DNA of 64,000 nt. It comes from Pelistega suis (lineage in GTDB: Bacteria; Pseudomonadota; Gammaproteobacteria; Burkholderiales; Burkholderiaceae_B). Both the position numbers and the translations under genes were made by a program. A model generated the notes under the pieces. It did not search any database and was not told the origin of the DNA. It was given only the letters and a program-made list of their open reading frames with translations. Shown in pieces: positions 8,798 to 18,249 of this stretch; the stretch's first letter is position 1; each line of letters starts with the position of its first letter. The stretch lies in contig NZ_JABGBN010000001.1 of the NCBI RefSeq assembly GCF_013133795.1, positions 62,001 to 126,000 of the forward strand. The letters run 5' to 3'.

Positions 8798-8810
8798 ACT
8801 GTGGAAATGT

Positions 8811-8839
8811 TTGACCGTTTCTAGGCTAGCTTGTATGAT
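8811..8839 (+). promoter_or_regulatory. Promoter of the class III aminotransferase gene
   Basis: TTGACC (8811-8816), a 17-base spacer and TATGAT (8834-8839). Transcription should start near 8846, which rules out the in-frame ATG at 8831 and supports translation from 8876. Confidence 0.7.
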
Positions 8840-8875
8840 AGGCTCATTAAAGACGTGTTTTTGGAGATTTTATCA

Positions 8876-10186
8876 ATGAGCACACAAGAAACGAATCAAA
8901 GCGTAGCAAACAACGATTTAGACTACGTTTTTCATTCATGGTCAGTACAAAATCAATTAAAACCGATGGCCTTTAAAACGGGTAAAGGTTGTTATCTCGA
9001 AGACTTTGAGGGTAAGCAATATCTGGATTTTAGTAGCCAATTAGTCAATACCAATATTGGACATCAACATCCTAAAGTCGTCGCGGCAATTATGGAGCAA
9101 GCCCAGTTATTGGCGACGATTGCGCCCGCCCATGCGAATAAAACACGTGCTTTAGCAGCTAAGAAAATTTTAGAAATTGCCCCAAAGGGATTTAAAAAAG
9201 TATTCTTCACGAATGCTGGTGCAGATGCAGTCGAAAATGCGATTCGTATGGCACGCCTATACACAGGACGCCGTAAAGTCTTATCGACTTATCGCTCTTA
9301 TCATGGTAATACGGGGACAGCGATTAATGCGACAGGTGAGGCACGTCGTTTTAATAACGAATATGCGCAAGACCATATACATTTCTTTGGGCCTTATTTA
9401 TATCGTTCAGAGTTTTGGTCAAGTACTGAAACAGAAGAGTGCCAACGTGCTCTACATCATCTACGCCGTATCATCGAATGTGAAAATCCAGCGAGTATTG
9501 CTTGTATTATTTTAGAAAGTTTACCGGGTAGTGCAGGTATCATGGTACCACCAGCAGGCTATATGCAAGGTGTTCGCCAATTATGTGATGAATTTGGCAT
9601 TATGCTGATTCTTGATGAGGTAATGGTGGGTTTTGGGCGTACAGGTAAATGGTTGACCCTTGAGCATTATGAGGGTGTAACGCCTGATTTAATCACCTTT
9701 GCTAAAGGGGTGAATTCAGGTTATGTTCCTGCTGGTGGTGTGATTATTTCTGAAAAAATTAGTGATTATTTCGATGATAAAATATTCCCTGGTGGTTTGA
9801 CCTATTCAGGACATCCATTAGCGATGGCGGCGATTGTGGCGACGATTGATGCCATGCGTGAAGAGGGTATGGTAGAGAATGCGGCTCGTCTTGGTGCAGA
9901 GGTTTTAAATCCAGGACTAAAAGCATTGGCAGCGAAGCATCGTGTTGTGGGTGAGGTTCGTGGTTTAGGACTTTTCTGGGCAATTGAGTTAGTCAGTGAT
10001 AGTGAGAAAAAGACTAAATTCACTGCAGCTGATATGAATAAGGTTAAACAGCTTTGTATGGAAAAGGGGTTAGTGCCGTTTATCGCCGAAAACCGTATTC
10101 ATGTGGCTCCTCCATTAATCGTTACAGAGGCAGAGGTACAAAAAGCCTTAGCAATTTATGATGAAGTGTTAAGCGTTTTTGCGTAA
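8876..10186 (+). CDS. Class III pyridoxal-phosphate aminotransferase, substrate uncertain
   Basis: A 436-residue fold-type I, class III aminotransferase. Visible motifs are TNAGADAVENAIRMAR (112-127), the YHG motif at 142-144, the cofactor-binding LDEVMVGFGRTG with Asp247, and the Schiff-base lysine Lys277 in FAKGVNSGY. The whole resembles the taurine-pyruvate/beta-alanine-pyruvate and omega-amino-acid aminotransferase group, but the substrate cannot be fixed from sequence. Start chosen at ATG 8876 with GGAG at 8862-8865; a strong promoter covers the more upstream ATG at 8831. It is divergent from phhAB, and a hairpin follows it. Confidence 0.88.
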   Translation: MSTQETNQSVANNDLDYVFHSWSVQNQLKPMAFKTGKGCYLEDFEGKQYLDFSSQLVNTNIGHQHPKVVAAIMEQAQLLATIAPAHANKTRALAAKKILEIAPKGFKKVFFTNAGADAVENAIRMARLYTGRRKVLSTYRSYHGNTGTAINATGEARRFNNEYAQDHIHFFGPYLYRSEFWSSTETEECQRALHHLRRIIECENPASIACIILESLPGSAGIMVPPAGYMQGVRQLCDEFGIMLILDEVMVGFGRTGKWLTLEHYEGVTPDLITFAKGVNSGYVPAGGVIISEKISDYFDDKIFPGGLTYSGHPLAMAAIVATIDAMREEGMVENAARLGAEVLNPGLKALAAKHRVVGEVRGLGLFWAIELVSDSEKKTKFTAADMNKVKQLCMEKGLVPFIAENRIHVAPPLIVTEAEVQKALAIYDEVLSVFA

Positions 10187-10210
10187 AACCTAGTTTATTT
10201 AATCTCTATT

Positions 10211-10267
10211 AAAGTTAAGTATCTCGCCAAGCTTCCATCAGTAAGGAGATTGGCGACACTTAACTTT
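10211..10267. repeat. Large hairpin-forming inverted repeat upstream of sbcD
   Basis: AAAGTTAAGT (10211-10220) pairs with ACTTAACTTT (10258-10267), and CGCCAA (10225-10230) with TTGGCG (10250-10255); a small asymmetric internal loop separates the two stems, and TTCC/GGAG in the loop can pair further. T-rich sequence follows on the plus strand, so it may terminate the aminotransferase transcript. Confidence 0.6.
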
Positions 10268-10291
10268 TGATGTTTTTGCACAATGCTAAAT

Positions 10292-10326
10292 AATGCATCA
10301 TGGTATCAGCAGGACATGGATGCATT
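10292..10326. repeat. Second hairpin-forming inverted repeat upstream of sbcD
   Basis: AATGCATCATG (10292-10302) pairs with CATGGATGCATT (10315-10326), with one bulged G and a 12-base loop. It begins 24 bases after the first hairpin and has no T tract, so it does not look like a terminator. Nothing else recognisable lies in 10187-10422. Confidence 0.5.
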
Positions 10327-10422
10327 TGTAGCGTGAAGTACGGTTATGAGCCTTAGGTGGCACTAAACAGTACACGATAGTAATCTCTCAAAATCTTCTC
10401 ATCTTATCAAGACAGGAAACTT

Positions 10423-11679
10423 ATGCGTTTTCTCCACACATCAGATTGGCATTTAGGACGAACCCTCTACGGCAAAAAGCGTTATGAGGAGTTTGCTCAG
10501 TTGCTTGACTGGACCTTAGCGACGCTTAAACAAGAGCAGATTGATGTGTTGATTATTGCAGGGGATATTTTTGATACGACAGCACCGAGTAATCGAGCCC
10601 AGCAGCTTTATTATGATTTTCTGGTGGGTGTACGAGATACGCCTTGTCGCCACGTGATTGTGATTGGTGGTAATCATGACTCGGCGAGTTTCCTTAATGC
10701 CCCTAAAGCTGTTCTTAAAAGTCTTAATGTTCATGTCGTAGGTGCGATGGGAGAGCAGCTAAGTGATGAGCTCGTCTTGCTGAAAAAAGGCGATGAGGTG
10801 GAGGCGATTGTGTGTGCCGTACCTTATCTTCGCGACCGTGATTTGCGTGCTTCCGTGCTAGGAGAGAGCAATCAAGATAAGCAGTTAAAACTGGTGGAAG
10901 GATTAAAACAGCATTATGCGGCTGTATGTGTTTTAGCTGAGCAAAAGCGCGAGCAAATCTATCAAACACAGCCCCATCGTTATATCCCCATCATAGGCAC
11001 GGGACACCTGTTTGCGGCAGGCGGGGAGACGATTGATGGTGATGGTGTACGCGATTTATATATTGGTACATTAGGTCAAATTGGCAGTGATGCATTCCCT
11101 GCTTGCTTAGATTATGTCGCATTGGGTCATTTACATGTCCCACAATATGTGAATAAAGAAGAACGAATTCGCTATAGTGGCTCACCGATTGCCATGGGTT
11201 ATGGCGAAGCAAACCAACAAAAAATCATGATTGTGGTGGACATCGATGAGGCATTACAGAGTGCACAGCGTATGCAAACCCATGATATCACTATTCCACG
11301 TTTTCAAGCCTTAGCACGTGTCAAAGGCACTGTAAAAGAGATTCTAGCGACACTGATGTCGCTATGTAAGCGTGGAGAGACGGTGTGGGTTGAAGTGGAG
11401 TATACCGGTGAAGATATCGTCGGTGATTTACGTGAACAGATAGAGGCTGTAGTGGGTGATAGCACAGTCGAGGTATTGCGTATTCGCAATAATCGTATTG
11501 TGCAGCAAACGCTTGCCGCACAACATACCGAAGAAAGCCTTGATGATTTAGATCTTTATCAAGTCTTTGAGCGTCGTTTGGATGCCGCTCTGGTTCCTGC
11601 TGATCAACGAGAGAGTTTGATGGTGAGTTATCGAGAGATTGTGCGTGAATTAGACCAAGAAGATAGTCGTGCTGAGTAA
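10423..11679 (+). CDS. sbcD: Nuclease SbcCD subunit D
   Basis: A 418-residue Mre11-type metallophosphoesterase. The two-metal active-site motifs are all present: D8-W-H10, GD48IFD, GGN84H85D86, and later GTGHLFAAGG and ALGHLHVPQ. With SbcC it forms an ATP-dependent double-strand exonuclease and single-strand endonuclease that opens DNA hairpins and cuts long palindromes during replication. Residues after about 280 form the capping domain. AGGAAA precedes the ATG. sbcC follows 12 bases after the stop, so the two are one operon. Confidence 0.95.
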   Translation: MRFLHTSDWHLGRTLYGKKRYEEFAQLLDWTLATLKQEQIDVLIIAGDIFDTTAPSNRAQQLYYDFLVGVRDTPCRHVIVIGGNHDSASFLNAPKAVLKSLNVHVVGAMGEQLSDELVLLKKGDEVEAIVCAVPYLRDRDLRASVLGESNQDKQLKLVEGLKQHYAAVCVLAEQKREQIYQTQPHRYIPIIGTGHLFAAGGETIDGDGVRDLYIGTLGQIGSDAFPACLDYVALGHLHVPQYVNKEERIRYSGSPIAMGYGEANQQKIMIVVDIDEALQSAQRMQTHDITIPRFQALARVKGTVKEILATLMSLCKRGETVWVEVEYTGEDIVGDLREQIEAVVGDSTVEVLRIRNNRIVQQTLAAQHTEESLDDLDLYQVFERRLDAALVPADQRESLMVSYREIVRELDQEDSRAE

Positions 11680-11691
11680 TAGGATAAGTTG

Positions 11692-14600
11692 ATGAAAATT
11701 TTAAAATTAAACTTTCAAAACTTAAACTCTTTATATGGTGAGTGGTCGATTGATTTTACCGATGATGCTTATGTACAAAATGGTATTTTTGCCTTAACAG
11801 GTCCGACAGGTGCAGGTAAGACAACTATTTTAGATGCGATTTGTTTGGCGCTTTACGGACGTACGGCACGCTTAGATAAAATCACGAAATCGAGTAACGA
11901 TATCATGTCGCGTCAGACGGCAGAGTGCCGGGCGGAGGTGATATTTAGCTCACAAGCAGGAGAGTTTCTCTGTCAATGGTCACAACGCCGTGCGCGTAAT
12001 AAAGTTGATGGAGCATTGCAGGACACAGCACAGGAGATTTCGGTCTTAGAGCAAGGTGAGTGGAAGTTGTTAGCCACCAAGAAGAAAGACTTTGATCAAT
12101 TGGTTGAAGAAAAGACTGGAATGGACTTCGACCGTTTCTTGCGCTCTATGCTGTTGGCACAAGGCAAATTCGATAATTTTTTGAAAGCCGATGTGAATAC
12201 TAAATCAGCCGTACTAGAGAAAATCACGGGGACAAAAATTTACTCCGACATTTCTCAGCGTGTGCATAGACGCAGTGCTACCGAAGATGAGAAACTCAAA
12301 CTATTACGTGCACAGATTGAGGGAATTCAACTCTTGAGCGAACAAGAGCGTGTGGAGATCAGCGAGCAAATCACCCAGAATCGACAGCAAGAGGTACAAC
12401 TCCAAACCCAGCTCAAACAACTGGATGTAGAAATCCAATGGCACCGAAACGTGGAGCAGTTAAGACATGAATTAACTCAAGCAAAAGCACAGCAAGTCAG
12501 TTTAGAGACGGATAAAGAAGCTTTTGCTGCTCAAGGTGCTGTATTGGATACGGCTATCAGGGCAGATAGACTCAAAGATGCTTATGCCGCACTTCACACG
12601 ATACGTGAGGAGCAAAGGAAAGCTCAAGTATTACAACAGCAATTGAGTCTGCAGGTGCCGCAGTTAATAGAGGCATTGACGACAAAAAACCACGTCTATC
12701 AAGTGACAGAAAATGCCTTGTTAGATTTAAAAAAACAATGGGAAACTCAACAACCTATCTGGAAACAGGTGCGTGCGCTCGATGTGCAATTAAAAGAACA
12801 ACAGAAACGTCTGCATGAGGGAGCGATAGCTCTGCGAGAAGTGCAAGACAGACAACGACAATTTGAGCGAGAACAACAAAACTATCAAGAACAGCTTAAT
12901 CATCAAGAGCAGCAATTAAAAGCGAGTGAGCAGTATCTTAGTCAGTATGCTCAAGATAAACATCTGGTGGAAAAACTCTCTGGTCTGGCGTTAAGTTTTC
13001 AACAGCTAAAGCAAGGTCGTGTCGATGTATTGCGCCAACAACAAGCACATACAACGCGTAGGGAGGCATTACAGACATTAGAGCAAGCCATCGCAAGTTT
13101 GAAAGCGGATAAACAGGCTTTAGTCGATAGACAGCAAGCTTTACAACAGCAGCATAGTCAAGAGCAGCAGAAGTATCAGCAGATGATGCAAGGTAAAGCC
13201 TTATCCCATTATCAACAAGAGTTAGACCATGCCCGTGAGAAAAAGGCATTGATCCAGAATATTCATGATGTGGCGGCCATACGTGAACGACTGGTAGAAA
13301 ATGAGCCTTGCCCAGTATGTGGTTCAGAACATCACCCTTATCGTGTGTCCATTCCTGCTTTGAATACATACGATGATCAGATTGCTCAATTAAGTGCGAT
13401 GATTCGACAGATTGAGCAGTTAGAAAAAAGCGTGCGTCATTTAGAGGATAAGCTGAAAGATAGACAGCATGAGATTAGCTTAAAGGATAGTGAGTTATTG
13501 AATAAAACGAGCTATTTCGAGCAGACAGCACAGTCGCTGAAGGAAGAAAAAGAGCAGATTGCGGCAATTGAGCAAGCCTTGCAAGTGCGTGAGCAGCAGC
13601 TATTAAGAGAGTTATCCGTATTCAGCGTTAATACACTTGATGAGACGAGTTTTGCACAGTTGGATTGGCGTGTTCGCCAGTGGCAATATCATGCTGAATT
13701 ACAAGAAAAAATTCAGGCAGATTTACAGCCATTACGAGAGAAGATGGCTGCCTTACAAGCGGAACAGAAACTGTTACATACCGATATGCAGACGCGTCAA
13801 ATGCGACTGAATGAGCAGCACGATGGCTATGCACAGGTACAACAAGAACGGTTTAAACTCTTTGGTGAGCAAGATGTTGATCAGCTTGAGCAACAGTATC
13901 AGCAACAAATGCGACATGCTGAACAACAGCAAAAACAGGCGGCAGAACAACGAGATAAGGTGAAATCAAGTTTAGAGGATGCTCAGGGGCGTTTGCAGCA
14001 AATCACAGAGGGGGTGCAGCAACGAGCTACGCAGTTGATTCACCAAGAAGAACGTTTTATCACGCAATTAAATCAGCATGGATTTGAGCAAGAGTCCTTG
14101 TTTATTCAGGCTTTATTACCGTCATCACAGTTGCTAGCCTTGCAAGCCCAAGCCAAGACTTTAGCAGATAGAGAAACGCAATTGAATGCCTTGATGGCGG
14201 ATCGCAGTGAGCGGTTGAAGGTAGAAGAAAATAAGCAGTTGAGTCAGACAGATCTGGTGCAGTTAGAGACAGAAAAGCAAGCGTTGTTACCGCAATGGCG
14301 AGGATATATAGACCAGATTGCAGCAGCTGAGGAACGACTACGTCAAGACGATCGTCATCAGCTTAGCTTGGCAGATAAGCAAAAACAGATTATCCAACAA
14401 GAGCAAGAGGCGGCACGCTGGAAAACCTTAAAAGCACTGATTGGCTCATCGGATGGTAGTGCTTATCGTAATTTTGCACAGGGTCTGACGTTTGAATTAA
14501 TGATTAGTCATGCCAATCAGCAATTACGCAAGATGAGTGATCGTTATGTGTTATTGCATGATCGCGAGAATGCCCTTTCCTTAAATGTGTTAGATGCGTA

Positions 14601-14928
14601 TCAAGCGGGTGAAGTCCGTTCTGTACGTAATCTATCAGGGGGTGAGAGTTTTATTATTAGTTTGGCATTAGCACTTGGCTTATCGAAGATGTCGAGCCAA
14701 AAAATCCGCGTGGATTCCTTATTCTTAGATGAGGGTTTTGGGACGCTTGATGAAGAAGCCTTAGAAGTGGCTTTGGATACCTTGGCCGCACTACATGAGG
14801 ATAATAAGTTGATTGGTGTGATTTCCCATGTATCTGCTTTGAAAAATCGGATTGGTACGCAAATCCAAGTTGAGCCTTTACATGGGGGGCGTAGTGCGTT
14901 GAAAGGGCCGGGTGTGTCGCGGGGGTGA
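11692..14928 (+). CDS. sbcC: Nuclease SbcCD subunit C (SMC/Rad50-type ATPase)
   Basis: A 1078-residue ATPase of the Rad50/SbcC family. Walker A is GPTGAGKT at 37-44; the ABC signature LSGGES is at 981-986; Walker B (SLFLDEGFG) is near 1008-1016. Between the two head halves runs a very glutamine-rich antiparallel coiled coil broken in the middle by a zinc hook, Cys540-Pro-Val-Cys543. Length is close to the 1048 residues of E. coli SbcC. ATG at 11692 follows AGGATAA; the TTG just before it is unlikely. It ends 36 bases before the convergent lysE-like gene. Confidence 0.94.
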   Translation: MKILKLNFQNLNSLYGEWSIDFTDDAYVQNGIFALTGPTGAGKTTILDAICLALYGRTARLDKITKSSNDIMSRQTAECRAEVIFSSQAGEFLCQWSQRRARNKVDGALQDTAQEISVLEQGEWKLLATKKKDFDQLVEEKTGMDFDRFLRSMLLAQGKFDNFLKADVNTKSAVLEKITGTKIYSDISQRVHRRSATEDEKLKLLRAQIEGIQLLSEQERVEISEQITQNRQQEVQLQTQLKQLDVEIQWHRNVEQLRHELTQAKAQQVSLETDKEAFAAQGAVLDTAIRADRLKDAYAALHTIREEQRKAQVLQQQLSLQVPQLIEALTTKNHVYQVTENALLDLKKQWETQQPIWKQVRALDVQLKEQQKRLHEGAIALREVQDRQRQFEREQQNYQEQLNHQEQQLKASEQYLSQYAQDKHLVEKLSGLALSFQQLKQGRVDVLRQQQAHTTRREALQTLEQAIASLKADKQALVDRQQALQQQHSQEQQKYQQMMQGKALSHYQQELDHAREKKALIQNIHDVAAIRERLVENEPCPVCGSEHHPYRVSIPALNTYDDQIAQLSAMIRQIEQLEKSVRHLEDKLKDRQHEISLKDSELLNKTSYFEQTAQSLKEEKEQIAAIEQALQVREQQLLRELSVFSVNTLDETSFAQLDWRVRQWQYHAELQEKIQADLQPLREKMAALQAEQKLLHTDMQTRQMRLNEQHDGYAQVQQERFKLFGEQDVDQLEQQYQQQMRHAEQQQKQAAEQRDKVKSSLEDAQGRLQQITEGVQQRATQLIHQEERFITQLNQHGFEQESLFIQALLPSSQLLALQAQAKTLADRETQLNALMADRSERLKVEENKQLSQTDLVQLETEKQALLPQWRGYIDQIAAAEERLRQDDRHQLSLADKQKQIIQQEQEAARWKTLKALIGSSDGSAYRNFAQGLTFELMISHANQQLRKMSDRYVLLHDRENALSLNVLDAYQAGEVRSVRNLSGGESFIISLALALGLSKMSSQKIRVDSLFLDEGFGTLDEEALEVALDTLAALHEDNKLIGVISHVSALKNRIGTQIQVEPLHGGRSALKGPGVSRG

Positions 14929-14963
14929 AGTTATTGTTAGCCCCTCGTTGCGGAAGGGCGATG

Positions 14964-15602
14964 CTAGAACCACTTTTGAATGTTATAGAAAACCGCTAAA
15001 CACGCCACGATGAAAATCATATAAGCAGCGAGCTTGGTAATGATCTGCATGCGATGACGCATGGTTTTATGAATAATGAGGATATACGCCAGTAGAATAC
15101 CGAAATCACACACAATCCACCCAAGGGTAAGGATGGCTAGACTGAACTCCATCGAGGAGGTGATATGAATAAACTGGGGAAAAAGTGCCACAAAGAAAAT
15201 CACGTCTTTGGGATTTGCTACACCAAGGAGATAGCCTTGCAACAGAATTTGGGAAAGTCTTTTTTGTGGTTTTTGAAGGTCTAATCCATACTCACCACTC
15301 GGTGCTTGAGGGGCATAACGACTTTGCTTCATCATCTTAATAGCGATAAAAAATAGCGCTACACAGCCAATAATACTGATGACTTCAAAGACAAGTGGGT
15401 GGATAATTAAGGCACCTACTAAGACTAAGGCCGCAATAATGAGTAGCGTGAGAGAGGCGATATTGGTAGCAATCGTCGTAATAATCGCTGTTTTCACCCC
15501 ATAACGTCCTGAGATAAAAAGCACATAAGCAAGTACTGGACCCGGTGTGGCAATAAGTAAGGCAATTGTAGTGAAATAGGCAATGAGCAGCGAATAATTC
15601 AT
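14964..15602 (-). CDS. LysE/RhtB-family amino acid exporter
   Basis: A 212-residue membrane protein with about six hydrophobic segments and the N-terminal signature of the family, TPGPVLAYVLFISGRYGVKTA (residues 19-38 region). A second typical stretch is LLGVANPKDVIFFVALFPQF. LysE/RhtB proteins export amino acids such as lysine, threonine or homoserine; the substrate here is not known. An Lrp/AsnC regulator, the kind that often controls such exporters, lies 2.2 kb away beyond glmS. It is convergent with sbcC. Confidence 0.85.
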   Translation of the reverse strand: MNYSLLIAYFTTIALLIATPGPVLAYVLFISGRYGVKTAIITTIATNIASLTLLIIAALVLVGALIIHPLVFEVISIIGCVALFFIAIKMMKQSRYAPQAPSGEYGLDLQKPQKRLSQILLQGYLLGVANPKDVIFFVALFPQFIHITSSMEFSLAILTLGWIVCDFGILLAYILIIHKTMRHRMQIITKLAAYMIFIVACLAVFYNIQKWF

Positions 15603-15647
15603 CGATGATGAGAGAAGATAAGGGATACTTTTAGTCTATCATTTTTT

Positions 15648-15684
15648 GCAAGAGAAAATGCCCTTCGGGTAAGGGAAGGGCATT
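15648..15684 (-). terminator. Terminator after glmS
   Basis: AATGCCCTTC (15657-15666) and GAAGGGCATT (15675-15684) form a perfect 10-base stem with an 8-base loop. Read on the minus strand it is followed by TTCTCTT, enough for termination of glmS 26 bases after its stop. Confidence 0.75.
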
Positions 15685-15709
15685 GTCAAAGCGAAAGAGA
15701 GAGCGTGTT

Positions 15710-17542
15710 TTATTCTACGGTAACGCTCTTAGCTAAGTTACGTGGTTTATCCACATCTGTACCGCGCGATACCGCTGTATGATAAGACAATAATTGTAAT
15801 GTGACGGTATGTAGAATTGGTGATAATTTACCGTAATGCTCTGGCATACGAATCACATGGATATTGTCGCTATTGACAATCTGTGTATCTGCATCGGCAA
15901 ACACATATAGCTCACCACCACGTGCGTGGACTTCTTGCATATTTGATTTAAGTTTTTCTAATAACTCGTCATTCGGTGCAATCACTACAACTGGCATAGC
16001 ATCGGTCACAAGTGCTAAGGGACCATGCTTAAGTTCACCAGCAGGATATGCCTCAGCGTGGATATAACTGATTTCTTTCAGTTTTAATGCACCTTCTAAA
16101 GCGATAGGATAGTGCATACCGCGACCTAAGAAAAGCGCGTTTTCTTTTGGTACAAAGCGATCTGCCCATGCCATTACTTGTGGCTCTAAGGCTAATGTTG
16201 CCGTAATGGCTGCTGGTAAGTGACGGAGCTGTTTGAGGTAAGATTCCTCTTTTTCAGCCGTAAGATTACCTTTTACCTTTGCTAAACACATGGTGAGCAT
16301 AAATAAGCCCACGAGTTGCGTCGTAAAGGCTTTAGTCGAGGCTACACCGACTTCGACACCTGCACGAGTGATGTAATTTAACTTACACTCACGTACCATG
16401 GCACTGCTGGCTACGTTACAGATAGTGAGCGTATTTTCCATACCGAGACTACGCGCATGTTTAAGTGCAGCGAGTGTATCGGCGGTCTCACCTGATTGAG
16501 AAATAGTGACCACGAGAGATTTTGGATTAGGTACGCTATCACGGTAACGGTATTCACTAGCGATTTCTACGTTAACAGGGATTTTAGCGATAGACTCAAT
16601 CCAGTAGCGTGCTGTCATGCCGGCATAGTAAGACGTACCGCAAGCGAGGATTAATACATTATCAATCTCTTTGAAGACTTGTTCTGCGCCCTCACCAAAT
16701 AGTGCTGGTACGATAGCATCAACGTCTTGGAGCGTGTCGCCAATCGCACGAGGTTGTTCAAAGATTTCCTTTTGCATATAGTGACGATAAGGACCTAATT
16801 CAGCGGCGGCTGTGTAGGCAGCCACTGTGTGTACTTTACGCTCAACAGCTTGTAGATTCGCATCGACAATCCATACTTTAGACACTTGTAGGTCAGCGAT
16901 ATCACCGTCTTCTAAGTAGATGATTTGATCGGTAGTACCCGCAAGCGCTAAGGCATCAGAAGCCAAGAAGTTTTCATTTTTGCCTAGACCTAGTACTAAT
17001 GGTGAACCTTGGCGTGCAGCTACTACACGATGAGGCTCTTCGCGAGAGAATACCGCAATTGCATAAGCGCCTTTTAGACGAGCGACCGTTTGTTGTACCG
17101 TGTCGAATAAATCACCGTTATAAAGGTGGTTGATTAAGTGTGCAATGACTTCCGTGTCAGTCTGGCTTTCAAAGACAAAGCCTTGAGCGATGAGCTCTTG
17201 GCGGAGTTCTTCGTAGTTTTCGATAATGCCATTGTGCACTAAACCAATGCGAGGAGAGCCTTTGTCTTGACCCGAAAAGTGTGGGTGAGCATTGTAAGTG
17301 GCTGGTGCACCATGCGTAGCCCAACGCGTGTGAGCGATACCAGTAAAGCCTTGAATGCCTTCATTTTTGACTTGCGCATCTAACTCAGCCACACGTTGAG
17401 TACTGCGAGTACGGCGTAATTCACCGTCCATATAGACCGCTACACCACAAGAGTCGTAGCCACGGTATTCAAGACGCTTTAGACCCTCTACAAGAATAGG
17501 GGTAATATCTCTTTGTGCAACAGCACCAACAATTCCACACAT
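15710..17542 (-). CDS. glmS: Glutamine--fructose-6-phosphate aminotransferase (isomerizing)
   Basis: A 610-residue GlmS of normal length. It makes glucosamine-6-phosphate from fructose-6-phosphate and glutamine, the first step to UDP-GlcNAc for peptidoglycan and lipopolysaccharide. The N-terminal glutaminase domain starts MCGIVGAV, so after removal of Met the catalytic Cys is residue 1; two SIS sugar-isomerase domains follow (about 285-420 and 460-600), ending in the conserved [14 protein letters not shown] start at ATG 17542 because the nucleophile must be N-terminal and GGAG lies just upstream. I did not find a glmS ribozyme, which is a Gram-positive feature. Confidence 0.97.
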   Translation of the reverse strand: MCGIVGAVAQRDITPILVEGLKRLEYRGYDSCGVAVYMDGELRRTRSTQRVAELDAQVKNEGIQGFTGIAHTRWATHGAPATYNAHPHFSGQDKGSPRIGLVHNGIIENYEELRQELIAQGFVFESQTDTEVIAHLINHLYNGDLFDTVQQTVARLKGAYAIAVFSREEPHRVVAARQGSPLVLGLGKNENFLASDALALAGTTDQIIYLEDGDIADLQVSKVWIVDANLQAVERKVHTVAAYTAAAELGPYRHYMQKEIFEQPRAIGDTLQDVDAIVPALFGEGAEQVFKEIDNVLILACGTSYYAGMTARYWIESIAKIPVNVEIASEYRYRDSVPNPKSLVVTISQSGETADTLAALKHARSLGMENTLTICNVASSAMVRECKLNYITRAGVEVGVASTKAFTTQLVGLFMLTMCLAKVKGNLTAEKEESYLKQLRHLPAAITATLALEPQVMAWADRFVPKENALFLGRGMHYPIALEGALKLKEISYIHAEAYPAGELKHGPLALVTDAMPVVVIAPNDELLEKLKSNMQEVHARGGELYVFADADTQIVNSDNIHVIRMPEHYGKLSPILHTVTLQLLSYHTAVSRGTDVDKPRNLAKSVTVE

Positions 17543-17663
17543 AATTAGATCTCCAAATAAGGAATTTTTACTATTGTGCAACAAAGAGCTGAAACTTAAT
17601 ATCAAAATATGGTTATAAATTGTTAAATTATTGCATTGTTTGTACTTGTAGAATATTATTTAA

Positions 17664-17676
17664 ATTAACGGTTAAT
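17664..17676. promoter_or_regulatory. Perfect 13-base palindrome, possible Lrp/AsnC-type operator
   Basis: ATTAAC-G-GTTAAT is a perfect palindrome in the 242-base spacer between divergent glmS and the lrp-like gene. With the neighbouring palindrome at 17681-17693 it forms a pair with centres 17 bases apart. AT-rich 13-15 base palindromes are what Lrp-family dimers bind. Confidence 0.45.
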
Positions 17677-17680
17677 ATTT

Positions 17681-17693
17681 GAAATTAAATTTC
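17681..17693. promoter_or_regulatory. Second perfect 13-base palindrome, possible Lrp/AsnC-type operator
   Basis: GAAATT-A-AATTTC is perfectly symmetric about 17687, 92 bases before the start codon of the lrp-like gene. No clear sigma-70 promoter could be assigned in this spacer on either strand. Confidence 0.4.
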
Positions 17694-17784
17694 ATGTTGC
17701 TGGATGTGAAACCTTGCTGAGGGTGGGAGTGGTTCGTGCCACGGAATAAAACGTCGCTAGAAAAATACACTGATAGGAGAGGTA

Positions 17785-18249
17785 ATGATAGCGTTAGATG
17801 ATTTAGATAAACGCATTTTAGAACAATTACAAGAAGATGCTTCACTGACAAATCAAGAGTTAGCAGAGCGAGTATTTGCCTCTGCACCGACTTGCCTACG
17901 CCGTGTACGCCAGTTGGAACAGATGGGTGTTATCCAAAAGCGAGTGGTACTGGTGGATGCCGATAAGATTGCCCCAAGCCTGACCGCTATTGTGGAGATT
18001 AATCTTATGCAGCAATCGGCAGAGGTTTTTAATGATTTTGAAAAACTCCTCGTGGCAGAGAGCGCTATCTTACAATGCTATCGCGTATCAAGCGGACCAG
18101 ATTTTATCGTAGTGATGCAGGTAGCGGATATGAATGCGTATCATGAGCTAGTCAATCGCTTATTTACTAGTCATCACCATGTGCGCAATGTACGGACATT
18201 CTTCTCCACGCACCGCAGTAAGTTTGAGACAAAAGTGGCGGTGGAGTAA
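17785..18249 (+). CDS. Lrp/AsnC-family transcriptional regulator
   Basis: A 154-residue regulator: N-terminal winged helix-turn-helix (about 1-60; LDDLDKRILEQLQEDASLTNQELAERV is typical) and a C-terminal RAM ligand-binding domain (about 70-145, with the VSSGPDFIVVMQVAD strand-loop). Such proteins sense amino acids and often control their transport or breakdown. GGAGAGG precedes the ATG. It is divergent from glmS and shares the spacer with two palindromes that may be its own sites. Its 3' end overlaps a dead frame on the opposite strand, the ABC-ATPase remnant. Confidence 0.9.
   Translation: MIALDDLDKRILEQLQEDASLTNQELAERVFASAPTCLRRVRQLEQMGVIQKRVVLVDADKIAPSLTAIVEINLMQQSAEVFNDFEKLLVAESAILQCYRVSSGPDFIVVMQVADMNAYHELVNRLFTSHHHVRNVRTFFSTHRSKFETKVAVE

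Noticed and set aside
9177-9515. Plus-strand frame of about 112 codons inside the class III aminotransferase
   Set aside because: The aminotransferase frame across the same bases holds the PLP-binding motifs, so this is a shifted frame, not a frameshift or second gene.
12938-13369. Open frame of about 143 codons antisense to sbcC
   Set aside because: It lies wholly inside the coiled-coil part of sbcC, has no recognisable domain or ribosome-binding site, and reflects the biased Gln/Leu codons of the real gene.
15710-17605. glmS with a 21-residue N-terminal extension
   Set aside because: The catalytic cysteine must follow the initiator Met directly; the ATG at 17542 with GGAG upstream is the start.
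17543-17784. glmS ribozyme or riboswitch upstream of glmS
   Set aside because: No ribozyme-like core is visible, and this element belongs to Gram-positive bacteria; the spacer is simply AT-rich with two palindromes.
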